Of a DNA stretch of 49,237 bases, positions 1 to 7,716 are shown one piece after another. A program made the position numbers and the translations under genes. Under the pieces are notes generated by a model. The model saw only the letters and a program-made list of their open reading frames with translations, searched no databases and had not been told where the DNA came from. Each line of letters opens with the position of its first letter. Positions within the stretch are counted from its first letter, which is position 1. Source of the DNA: Porticoccaceae bacterium (GTDB lineage Bacteria; Pseudomonadota; Gammaproteobacteria; Pseudomonadales; Porticoccaceae); NCBI GenBank assembly GCA_023228865.1, contig JALOAH010000019.1, positions 1 through 49,237 on the forward strand, written 5' to 3'.

Positions 1-30
1 CCGATATTCTTCTTCTTCTTGTCCAGGCAT
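1..30 (-). CDS. Possible 5' end of a divergent gene running off the left edge
   Basis: The complement of the first 30 bases starts with ATG and reads MPGQEEEEYR to the window edge without a stop. Its position, divergent from the promoter of the thiolase-like operon, would suit a regulator of that operon, but ten codons identify nothing. No convincing ribosome binding site is visible upstream on this strand. It could be chance. Confidence 0.2.
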   Translation of the reverse strand, partial: MPGQEEEEYR

Positions 31-113
31 GATGGCGGTTAAATGCCGTACTTTAGCTGAATTTATTGCCACAAACCCCGATTTTTGTTGATTTTTGCCT
101 TTAGGGCATAAGC

Positions 114-163
114 CGAAATATATTCGAAAAAGTCTTGACGGGTCTTATGTGAACTAATATATT
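114..163 (+). promoter_or_regulatory. Promoter and near-palindrome upstream of the thiolase-like operon
   Basis: TTGACG (135-140) and TATATT (158-163) are separated by 17 bp, a good sigma-70 spacing. Just upstream, CGAAATATATTCG (114-126) is a near-palindrome that could be an operator. Transcription from here would leave a leader of roughly 140 nt before the first start codon at 314. Apart from this and the possible divergent start at the edge, I see no gene in positions 1-313. Confidence 0.5.
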
Positions 164-313
164 ACGTCTTGCAGGTTGCCGGGCTCTGCGCATGACTTGC
201 GCGCAGCTACAGCACTCCAAGCCGTAAGTTAAACCTGTGTTTGGGTGTTAGTGGCTGATTTATATAAATTTATAGGCCTGGTCTAAAGACTACTTAGCAA
301 TGGAACCCATTAA

Positions 314-1435
314 ATGAAAGCAAATAAAGTTGCAGTCGTTTCTTCGGCGCAAGTCGAACTACGGCCACGTTGGGGAGGAGCCCAGCATATTGATTTGATA
401 TCCGCTGTAGTCTCATCGGTATTTAAAGGTATCGGTCTGACTCTGGATGATGTCGATTTCATTATCGATTCTGGCAGTGATGTTCTCGATGGCAGAAGTA
501 TCTCCAACTGTGGATTCCTGGGCGCCATGGGCGCTCATCACAAAGAGGAGTCCCGGGTTGAGGAAGATGGTCTGTGGGCGGCAAGCTATGGTGCTGTCAA
601 GATTGCCTCCGGTGCCGCTGATGTGGGCTTGATCATCGCCTACTCCAAGCCTTCGGAATCCAATGTCAACGAGTTTTACTCCACCCAGGTTGAGCCTTTT
701 TATCAGCGTCCGGTGGGTTTTGAACATCTCGCGGCCAGTGGTATTCAGGCGCAGAGATACCTCGCCGATCATGCCCTCAGCAAAGAAGATATGGCCAAGG
801 TGGTTGTCAAGCGTTGGCAGGACGCCGCCAACAACGGCCGCGTTCAGATTGACGCCGTGCCTACCGTTGAGGATGTTCTGGCTTCCGGTGATATTGCCAA
901 GCCGCTGACGCAGCAAATGATGTCTCGCAAGGTGGACGGCGCCGTCGCGCTCTTGCTGGTGAGTGAAGATATTGCCCGCAGAGTCTCCAAAAAGCCTGTT
1001 TGGATCACCGGCATGGGTGATTCTATCGATCGCCATGCGTTTTCAAGCAGAGCTTCTGGCACTCTTGAAGCCTGCGAGCGCGCTGCGGCCGCTGCCTATA
1101 AAAAGGCTGGCTGGACAGAGGTTAAGCCCTCGGTGGCAGAAGTCAGCGCGTCAAGCGCAGTGACCGAATGTATGGTGCTTGAGGCTCTGGGTCTGGCTGC
1201 TAAAGGCAAGGGCGCGAAGTTGGCCGAACAAAATTCTGGTACCGCCATCAATTTGTCCGGTGGTGCGTTGCCTGCGGATCCGATTATGGCAACCGGGCTT
1301 GTCAGGTTGAGTGAAGCTTACAGACAGTTGTCTACCCCCGAAATTTACGGGTTGGAATCGCCCACATCAGCCGTGGTGCACGGCGCAGGTGGTGTTGGCA
1401 TGCAGACGCATTGCGTATTTACGCTGGAGGTATAA
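314..1435 (+). CDS. Thiolase-like protein without the nucleophilic cysteine (subunit 1)
   Basis: This 373-residue protein has a thiolase fold of the SCP-x/Ltp type. Its C-terminal thiolase region, NLSGGALPADPIMATG, matches the usual N-x-GG-x-x-x-x-GHPIGATG block but has Asp where the catalytic His of GHP would sit. The usual C-x-SG nucleophile segment is replaced by LWAASYGA (residues 87-94), so no cysteine is available for acyl transfer. Family knowledge: cysteine-poor thiolase homologues paired with DUF35 proteins include Ltp2, a retro-aldolase of steroid side-chain breakdown. A similar C-C lyase or a structural role is inferred here. The stop is 3 bp before the next thiolase-like gene, whose ribosome binding site lies inside this gene, so the two are probably translationally coupled. 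Conventional thiolase activity is unlikely. Confidence 0.8.
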   Translation: MKANKVAVVSSAQVELRPRWGGAQHIDLISAVVSSVFKGIGLTLDDVDFIIDSGSDVLDGRSISNCGFLGAMGAHHKEESRVEEDGLWAASYGAVKIASGAADVGLIIAYSKPSESNVNEFYSTQVEPFYQRPVGFEHLAASGIQAQRYLADHALSKEDMAKVVVKRWQDAANNGRVQIDAVPTVEDVLASGDIAKPLTQQMMSRKVDGAVALLLVSEDIARRVSKKPVWITGMGDSIDRHAFSSRASGTLEACERAAAAAYKKAGWTEVKPSVAEVSASSAVTECMVLEALGLAAKGKGAKLAEQNSGTAINLSGGALPADPIMATGLVRLSEAYRQLSTPEIYGLESPTSAVVHGAGGVGMQTHCVFTLEV

Positions 1436-1438
1436 GAA

Positions 1439-2590
1439 ATGGGGCGTCATGTTGGAATAGTAGGTGTAGGACAAACTCACCACGCCCGTCGTCGGACGGA
1501 TGTAAGCCAGGCTGGCCTGGTTCGTGAAGCAGTTAACAGAGCGCTGGCGGATGCCAAGCTGACCATGGATGATATCGACGCGGTTGTGGTTGCCACCGGC
1601 CCGGTATTGTTTGCGGCAGTGAATCAGCCTGAAAAATGGGTTGCCGATGCCATTGGTGCACATCTCAAGCCACTGGTGCGTATCACCAGCGGTGGCGGTA
1701 CGGGTTTTGCCGGCGCTCTCGGCGCCTATTACCAGATTGCCAGCGGTCAGCACGATCGCGTCTTGGTTGTCGCTTACGACAAGCTTTCGGAAGGTGCTTT
1801 GCAGTATTCAATCTCCACCCTTTACGACCCGTTCTGGGGTCGCGAATTTGCGGTGGGCATTATGGGTTTCTCTGCGGCCTATTGGCGTGCCCGTATGGAT
1901 CCGCTCGGTCATACCGAAGAGGCCGCTGCCATGGTGGCGGTGAAAAACCGCAAGCACGCCATGAGCAACCCCTATGCGCACGTTAAAAAAGAAGTCACTG
2001 TAGAAGAAGTGATGAGCTCCAAAGAGCTGGCATGGCCCATCAAGCTTCTCGATGTGCCGCCGATTTCCGATGGTGCCGCCGCTGTTGTTCTCTCCTGTGA
2101 GTCAAAAGCCAAGGAGTCCACCGACCGTCCCGCCTGGATTACCGGTATGGGTTACTTCTGCGAAGCGGACAATCCCCCCGACCGCAATATGCTGCTCTCC
2201 GAGCCTCTGGCTCTGGCGGCGAGAAGGGTCTATCGCGCTGCGGGTATCACCAATCCCCGCCGTCAGTTTGATGTGGTTGAGGTGCAGGAGCCTTACACCT
2301 GTTTTGAGCTCAGCTACTACGAAAGTCTCGGCCTCTGTGAGCCAGGCGGCGCTGCCGAATTGGTTGCCTCCGGCGCCACATCTGCCGGTGGTGACATTCC
2401 TGTGAATCTGTCCGGCGGCTGTATGGGCGCAAACCCCATCGGTGCTGTCGGCTTGATCCGCTTGATTGAGGCCGCCACCCAGGTGATGGGTAAATCCGAA
2501 TGTATCCAGGTGCCGAATGCCAAGTGCGCCCTGGCACAGACCGGTGGTGGCTGGGCAAACCTGCGCGGCGTCGCAGTACTTCAGGCTTAA
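1439..2590 (+). CDS. Thiolase-like protein without the nucleophilic cysteine (subunit 2)
   Basis: This 383-residue thiolase homologue is a distant paralogue of the preceding gene product. The region that should carry the nucleophilic cysteine reads ITSGGGTGFAGA (residues 82-93) with no Cys. The GHPIGATG block has become GGCMGANPIGAVG, keeping Asn-Pro but no His, and the late cysteine motif (CGGGG-like) reads AQTGGGWANL. A GGAGG ribosome binding site ends 8 bp before the ATG. With the upstream paralogue and the downstream double-DUF35 protein it probably forms one heteromeric complex. The most likely role, by analogy with Ltp2/ChsH2-type aldolases, is cleavage of a beta-hydroxyacyl-CoA side chain. 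That function is inferred, not shown by the sequence. Confidence 0.8.
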   Translation: MGRHVGIVGVGQTHHARRRTDVSQAGLVREAVNRALADAKLTMDDIDAVVVATGPVLFAAVNQPEKWVADAIGAHLKPLVRITSGGGTGFAGALGAYYQIASGQHDRVLVVAYDKLSEGALQYSISTLYDPFWGREFAVGIMGFSAAYWRARMDPLGHTEEAAAMVAVKNRKHAMSNPYAHVKKEVTVEEVMSSKELAWPIKLLDVPPISDGAAAVVLSCESKAKESTDRPAWITGMGYFCEADNPPDRNMLLSEPLALAARRVYRAAGITNPRRQFDVVEVQEPYTCFELSYYESLGLCEPGGAAELVASGATSAGGDIPVNLSGGCMGANPIGAVGLIRLIEAATQVMGKSECIQVPNAKCALAQTGGGWANLRGVAVLQA

Positions 2591-2602
2591 GGGAGACAGA
2601 TC

Positions 2603-3544
2603 ATGTTAGCAAGACCAGATACTTATGCCATCGACATGGAACCGCTGAAAAGCAGCCTGGCCATGCCCTACACCCTGACCCCAGGGCGTGCGGCTGGCGC
2701 ATTTCTCGCTGAGGTTGCCAATCGTCGAATTGTTGGTTCGAAATTCAAAAACAGCGGCAAAGTTACCGTACCCGCACAGGACTTTTGCCCGATTTCCGGT
2801 GATGCTGAATTCGACCTTATCGAAGCCCCGGCGACAGGAACATTGACCGCTTTCACCGAAACCCAGTTCGGTCTGATCGGTCTGGTGCGCATCGACGGCT
2901 CTGATGTGGATTTCCCCCATCAGATACTCGGCGCCCGCTACGACGATCTGAACATCGGTGACCGTGTTGAAGCCGTATGGTCAGACGAGCCAGTGGAAAC
3001 CAGCATCCTCAATATTGCTGGCTTCAAACTGTCGCCCAATGCCCCTGTGGGTCAAATCAAGCCTCTGGAAAATCCGGCGGAGCAGGTGGAAGTGGTGAAA
3101 TACGCCATCGATCTCAAATATGAACATGCCTTCGGTCCCTACTACGGCAGAATGTTCGACGAGATCAAAAACAACCGCAGAATTATGGGCGTTCGTGTTC
3201 CCGATGGTAGCGAAAGCGCTTACCTGCCGCCACGGGAAACCTGTGACATCACCCATAAGCAAACAGGTACCTGGGTTGAAGTTGCCCACACAGGCACTGT
3301 GCGCGCCATGTCCATCATTAACTTCGAGTTTGTTGGTCAGAAGAAAAAACCCCCCTATGTCTATGCGGAAATCAAGCTGGATGGGGCTTCAACACGTTTG
3401 ATTCATAATGTGTATCTCCCTGACTTTACAATGGAAAAAGCCAAGGCCATGGTCAAGCCTGGCACCAGAGTGCGGGCGGTGTGGTCTGATAAACGCACGG
3501 GTTCCATGGACGATATTTCTCATTTTGAAATTATCGATCAGTAG
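2603..3544 (+). CDS. Fused tandem DUF35 (OB-fold) protein with lost zinc ribbons
   Basis: The 313-residue protein contains two consecutive DUF35/ChsH2-like units, about residues 30-145 and 180-312. Each has a ribbon-like segment followed by an OB-fold half; the shared patterns are ATGTLTAFTETQ versus TGTVRAMSIINF, and RVEAVWSD versus RVRAVWSD. A normal unit has two C-x2-C pairs for zinc. Here the only cysteines in the whole protein are Cys62 and Cys214, one per unit, so neither ribbon can bind zinc in the usual way. DUF35 proteins dock onto thiolase-like partners and hold the CoA-thioester channel. A fused pair next to two thiolase-like genes suggests one unit per partner. GGGAG lies just upstream of the ATG. 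Confidence 0.8.
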   Translation: MLARPDTYAIDMEPLKSSLAMPYTLTPGRAAGAFLAEVANRRIVGSKFKNSGKVTVPAQDFCPISGDAEFDLIEAPATGTLTAFTETQFGLIGLVRIDGSDVDFPHQILGARYDDLNIGDRVEAVWSDEPVETSILNIAGFKLSPNAPVGQIKPLENPAEQVEVVKYAIDLKYEHAFGPYYGRMFDEIKNNRRIMGVRVPDGSESAYLPPRETCDITHKQTGTWVEVAHTGTVRAMSIINFEFVGQKKKPPYVYAEIKLDGASTRLIHNVYLPDFTMEKAKAMVKPGTRVRAVWSDKRTGSMDDISHFEIIDQ

Positions 3545-3591
3545 TTTTAACGACCATAAAAAGAAAACATGAAGAGTGCGAGGTGGATTTG

Positions 3592-4413
3592 ATGTTCGAG
3601 ATTTATACCCTGAAACTGGGTGAGCTTTACCTGCCACATGGCGGCTCAATGCTGCGGGATCCTGTGCATTGCTGGCTTGTCACTGATGGCAAGGTAAGAG
3701 TGCTGGTGGACAGCGGTATGCCCGACATCAAAGAAGTTGAGCGCTCTCTCAATGTCAGCGGCTATGGCGGGGGGCATGAGTCCCTCCGCAAAGCCCTTGG
3801 CGAAATTGGCCTGACGCCCGACGACATCGACTACATTATCCCGACCCATCTGCATTTTGATCACGCCTGCAATCTGGATTTATTTCCCAATGCCTGCGTC
3901 GTTGTGCAACGGGATGAAATACTCCATGCCATCGACTCGGTTCCCAGTCAGAGAATTTATTACCGCCGCGACATTATCAACGAGGTGGTAAACAGAAAAC
4001 GCCCCAAACAGGTTCACTACATCGACGGCGATCTGCTGCTGATGGAAGGTATTCAGATTCTCAAATTGCCTTCCCATACTGCGGGTATGCAGGTGCCCAT
4101 TATCACCACGGCGAAGGGCAAGGCTGCACTGGTTTCCGATCTCGGTGACCACTACCGCTACTGGTACCCCGCCGATCCCCGTGCGTCGAAAAAACCCATG
4201 CGCTTTATGGCCGGCAGTTTCCTTACCGGCAGTATTCGCAGCGAAGGTGAATTTACCTGGTGCGCGGCGATGCAACGGGTGATGGACAACACTGATATTG
4301 TGGTTCCCGCTCACGACTCGCGGATTCCCAAAAAAATGCCCGATGAGTGGTTTGCCATTCCCGAATCGACGGATGGGGATATTGGCGATCATCCGATTCC
4401 AGGGCAGGAGTAA
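3592..4413 (+). CDS. Metallo-beta-lactamase-fold hydrolase (AHL-lactonase-like)
   Basis: The 273-residue product has the zinc motif THLHFDHA at about residues 84-91, a downstream His in PSHTAGM, and SDLGDHY supplying the bridging Asp. This is the layout of N-acyl-homoserine lactonase-type and related hydrolases. ATG at 3592 was chosen over GTG at 3583 because GAGG at 3580-3583 sits 8 bp upstream of it. The gene lies between the thiolase/DUF35 set and the enoyl-CoA hydratase. A lactone or acyl-CoA thioester is therefore a more likely substrate than a quorum-sensing signal. Substrate is unproven. Confidence 0.8.
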   Translation: MFEIYTLKLGELYLPHGGSMLRDPVHCWLVTDGKVRVLVDSGMPDIKEVERSLNVSGYGGGHESLRKALGEIGLTPDDIDYIIPTHLHFDHACNLDLFPNACVVVQRDEILHAIDSVPSQRIYYRRDIINEVVNRKRPKQVHYIDGDLLLMEGIQILKLPSHTAGMQVPIITTAKGKAALVSDLGDHYRYWYPADPRASKKPMRFMAGSFLTGSIRSEGEFTWCAAMQRVMDNTDIVVPAHDSRIPKKMPDEWFAIPESTDGDIGDHPIPGQE

Positions 4414-4590
4414 AACCAGCAAGGCGAACAATTAGCGGCCTGATCACTGAATATGCCAGTCAATGGCTAACAATCGGCACAGGCGCGAGGTTAAAAATAG
4501 TATTTTCTCGCATTGGAATTCTTCAGCGCGATTTCTGGAAACTGACTGCTAGACAGCGGGCAAAACCTCTTTATAAAGAAGGATACAACC

Positions 4591-5382
4591 ATGACCTTTG
4601 AAACCTTGATTTACGATCTCCAGGACAGAGTGGCAACCATTACCCTGAATCGCCCTGACGCTCTCAATTCCACCACGGATAAAATGTATCAAGAGCTGTC
4701 CGGCCTGCTGCGTGAAATTAATGTCAATAAAGATGTGGGTTGTGTGATCCTCACTGGTGCCGGCAGGGGTTTTTGTGCAGGCGCCGATGTCAAAGCCATG
4801 AATCCTGACATGAAATTGCTCGATCGTCGCGCCCGCCATCGCTGGATTCTTCGCGATATTCTCAACCCCTTGGTCAATCTGGAAAAGCCGGTGATTGCCG
4901 CTGTTAACGGCGTTGCTGTCGGCGCCGGTTTCAATATTGCCCTGGCGGCGGATTTTATCGTCTCCAGCGACAAAGCGGTTTACAGCCAGATTTTCACCAA
5001 GCTGGCACTGGTGCCTGATCTCGGCGGTCTCTATTTGTTGACCCGTGTCGTCGGTCTCAACAAAGCCAAAGAGCTCTGTTTCACCGCCAAGAAAATCACC
5101 GCCAGTGAAGCCTACGATATGGGCATCGTCAACCATGTGGTCGAACACGATAAGTTGATAGAAGAAACCATGGCAATGGCAAAACAGATCGCTGCGGGTC
5201 CACCAACATCGCTGTCCATGATCAAAAATCTGCTCAACAAGTCACCGGATGCCACCCTGGATCAAATGCTTGAGTATGAAAGCTTTGCGCAAACCCTGGC
5301 TTACACAACTCCCGAACACCGCGAGGGCGTGTTGGCGTTCCGCGAGAAGCGCGCACCTGACTTCACTAAAGACGAGGGCTAA
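4591..5382 (+). CDS. Enoyl-CoA hydratase/isomerase family protein
   Basis: This 263-residue crotonase-fold protein hydrates or isomerises an enoyl-CoA in the cytoplasm. The oxyanion-hole segments GRGFCAGADVKAM (about residues 56-68) and NGVAVGAGFNIALAAD (about 106-121) are clear. The second catalytic-acid region reads FTKLALVPDLGGLYLL, with Asp-Leu where many hydratases have a Glu, so isomerase or other crotonase chemistry cannot be excluded. An AAGGA ribosome binding site precedes the ATG. The 177-bp gap before it holds no other gene. It runs straight into the two acyl-CoA dehydrogenase genes. Confidence 0.88.
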   Translation: MTFETLIYDLQDRVATITLNRPDALNSTTDKMYQELSGLLREINVNKDVGCVILTGAGRGFCAGADVKAMNPDMKLLDRRARHRWILRDILNPLVNLEKPVIAAVNGVAVGAGFNIALAADFIVSSDKAVYSQIFTKLALVPDLGGLYLLTRVVGLNKAKELCFTAKKITASEAYDMGIVNHVVEHDKLIEETMAMAKQIAAGPPTSLSMIKNLLNKSPDATLDQMLEYESFAQTLAYTTPEHREGVLAFREKRAPDFTKDEG

Positions 5383-5385
5383 ACT

Positions 5386-6576
5386 TTGGACTTTAAATAT
5401 AGTGCTGAGGAGCAACAGTTCCGCGACGAACTGCGCCAGTGGCTATCGGAAAATTTACCCAAGGGTTGGGGCGAAACTGTTTTCGAACCGGAAGACGAAG
5501 ACGAGATGTATCTCTCTCGCCTGGAGTGGGAAAAAAAGCTCTATAAAGGCGGCTGGAGTGGTATTGAGTGGCCGAAAAAATACGGTGGTCGCGGCGCTAC
5601 GCTGATTGAACAGGCAATTTTTGCCGAGGAAATGGCCAGAGCAAAAGCGCCGGAAGGTTTGAATATCATCGGCAGAAACCTGGTGGCCACTACGCTGCTT
5701 CATCATGGCACCGAAGAGCAGCGACTCCGTTACCTGCCGAAGATATTGTCTGGCGACGAAGTTTGGTGCCAGGGTTTTTCCGAACCCAATGCCGGTTCTG
5801 ATCTGGCGTCCGTGCGCTGTAAGGCTGAGCTCAAGGGTGATCATTTTGTCGTCAACGGCCAGAAAATCTGGACCAGCTATGGTCAGTATGCCCAGTGGTG
5901 CATTGTGCTGGTGAGAACCAACTCTGAGGTTGCCAAGCATAAAGGCATCAGTTTTCTGCTGGTGGATATGAGAAGCCCCGGCGTCACCCTGCGGCCATTG
6001 AAGCAAATTTCTGGCGAGTCCGAGTTTAACGAGACATTTTTCGATAACGTCGAAGTTCCCCTGGAAAACCTGGTGGGCGAGCTCAATGGCGGCTGGAAAA
6101 TTGCCATGACAACCCTCGCCTACGAGCGCGGTCCCGAAGACGCTCTGGGCCGCCAGATTCGCTTCAAGCAGGAGCTCGACCGCCTGATTCACACATTGTC
6201 GCAACTGCAGCGCAACGACAGAGCCATTATCGAAGATCCTGTCGTCAGGCAAAAGGTCGCCAAATCCATTGTCGATCTGGAAGTCATGCGCCTCAACGTG
6301 TTGCGCCGTTTCAGCAAGGCCTTGAAGGGCGAACCCAGGGGGCCCGACGCCTCCATGGTCAAGCTCTACTGGAGCCATATCATGCAGAATATGTATGAGA
6401 TGGCGCTGGAAGTACTCGGCCCCCTGGCCAGCCTGACAGAGGGCGACAGCCTCGCCGCCGCCATGGGTAGATACCAGCTCAGCTACCTGCAGTCACGGGC
6501 ATTTACCATTTATTCAGGTTCATCGGAGATACAGAGAAATATCATCGCTGAACGTGTCCTCGGCCTTCCCAAGTGA
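5386..6576 (+). CDS. Acyl-CoA dehydrogenase (large-type FadE subunit)
   Basis: This 396-residue FAD-dependent dehydrogenase introduces a 2,3 double bond into an acyl-CoA. Visible signatures are WCQGFSEPNAGSDLAS (flavin/substrate loop), VNGQKIWTSYGQYAQW, and the C-terminal YSGSSEIQRNIIAERVLG. AYERGPEDALG contains the Glu expected of the FadE subfamily that acts on bulky substrates. Translation appears to start at TTG 5386, three bases after the hydratase stop, giving MDFKYSAEEQQFR, a normal N-terminus. The next gene encodes a second, dissimilar dehydrogenase, and the pair probably forms an alpha2beta2 enzyme like the FadE28/FadE29 type of steroid degradation. Confidence 0.92.
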   Translation: MDFKYSAEEQQFRDELRQWLSENLPKGWGETVFEPEDEDEMYLSRLEWEKKLYKGGWSGIEWPKKYGGRGATLIEQAIFAEEMARAKAPEGLNIIGRNLVATTLLHHGTEEQRLRYLPKILSGDEVWCQGFSEPNAGSDLASVRCKAELKGDHFVVNGQKIWTSYGQYAQWCIVLVRTNSEVAKHKGISFLLVDMRSPGVTLRPLKQISGESEFNETFFDNVEVPLENLVGELNGGWKIAMTTLAYERGPEDALGRQIRFKQELDRLIHTLSQLQRNDRAIIEDPVVRQKVAKSIVDLEVMRLNVLRRFSKALKGEPRGPDASMVKLYWSHIMQNMYEMALEVLGPLASLTEGDSLAAAMGRYQLSYLQSRAFTIYSGSSEIQRNIIAERVLGLPK

Positions 6577-6583
6577 GGTAGAC

Positions 6584-7711
6584 ATGGATTTTGATTTTAA
6601 CGAAGAGCAGTATGTTTTTCAGGAAACCTTCAAAAATTTCCTGTCCGAACAGTACCCGCTGGAAAAGCACATTGCCCTCGTCGACAGCGGTGAGCGCAAT
6701 GGCGAACTCTGGTCGCAACTGGTGGAGCTGGGTCTGTTTTCCCTGATTGTGCCCGAAGAATTCGGTGGCCTGGGTATGAGTTTTGTCGATATGGCGCTGA
6801 TTATGGAAGAGCTGGGTAAAAGCCTGGTGCCTCCCCCTGTGACTGAAACTATTATCGCCAGTGATCTGATTGCCCGTTTCGGCACTGATGACCAGAAAAA
6901 TCATTACTTGCCCGACCTTGCCGAAGGCAAGCTGAAATTTTCCCTTGCCATGCTGGAAGAGAGCGCCGGTTTTCATCCCGCCGATGGCGAAACCACCATT
7001 GCGCCCACTGTCGGCGGTTTTGTGGTCAACGGCAAAAAAATTCTCGTGCCCCAGGCGGATGCGGTCGATGCCATTCTGGTGGTCGGCAAAATGGCGGATA
7101 CGGGCAACCTGGCTGTCGCCATCGTCGCTCCAGGAAGCGAAGGGGTTGCCCTGCGCAAACACAGTGCCCTGGACGACTCTTGTTATTTCCACGAAGTCAG
7201 CTTCGATAATGTCAAATTGGCTGGGGAAAAACTCCTTTCCAGCCAGGGTTCGGCTATTGGCGAGCGCCTTTTTGACGTCAGCGCCGCCATCAACGCCACC
7301 CAGCTGGTGGGTATCGCCGGGCGCATGCTCGATATCGCCGTCGACTACGCCTGTCAGCGCGAACAGTTTGGTGTGCCCATTGGCTCCTTCCAGGCGATCA
7401 AGCACAAATGCGCCAATATTGCTGTCGATGTGGATGGTGGCCGTTCTGCTGCCTATTACGCCATGTGGACCATTGCCGAAGATGCCCCGGATCGCGCCAA
7501 AGCGGTCTCTGTGGCCAAATCGTTCTGCGGCGAAGCCGCCAGGCTCGCCAATAATGACGGCATTCAGATTCACGGTGGCATGGGTTTTACCTGGGAGCTG
7601 GGGTTGCATCACTATCTGCGCCGCACCAAGGTGCTCGAATACAGTGCTGGCGATGTCGCTTACCACCGCGAGCGCGTTATGGCGGAAACCCTCGCAGAAT
7701 TGAGCCTTTAA
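6584..7711 (+). CDS. Acyl-CoA dehydrogenase (partner subunit)
   Basis: This 375-residue acyl-CoA dehydrogenase homologue has QREQFGVPIGSFQAIKH and IQIHGGMGFTWELGLHHY, typical of the smaller FadE subunits. ATG at 6584 was chosen because GAGGTA lies directly upstream and MDFDFNEEQ is a canonical start; an in-frame GTG at 6554 would overlap the preceding gene. The C-terminus ends SAGDVAYHRERV rather than the EGTSEIQ-like motif, and I see no obvious catalytic Glu at the helix position. This suggests the partner, non-catalytic half of a heteromeric dehydrogenase. It is tightly spaced between the first subunit and the alcohol dehydrogenase. Confidence 0.9.
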   Translation: MDFDFNEEQYVFQETFKNFLSEQYPLEKHIALVDSGERNGELWSQLVELGLFSLIVPEEFGGLGMSFVDMALIMEELGKSLVPPPVTETIIASDLIARFGTDDQKNHYLPDLAEGKLKFSLAMLEESAGFHPADGETTIAPTVGGFVVNGKKILVPQADAVDAILVVGKMADTGNLAVAIVAPGSEGVALRKHSALDDSCYFHEVSFDNVKLAGEKLLSSQGSAIGERLFDVSAAINATQLVGIAGRMLDIAVDYACQREQFGVPIGSFQAIKHKCANIAVDVDGGRSAAYYAMWTIAEDAPDRAKAVSVAKSFCGEAARLANNDGIQIHGGMGFTWELGLHHYLRRTKVLEYSAGDVAYHRERVMAETLAELSL

Positions 7712-7716
7712 TTGAG

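Noticed and set aside
314..2590. Calling the first two genes acetyl-CoA acetyltransferases
   Set aside because: The nucleophilic cysteine and the GHP histidine are missing in both, so an ordinary thiolase product name would be misleading.
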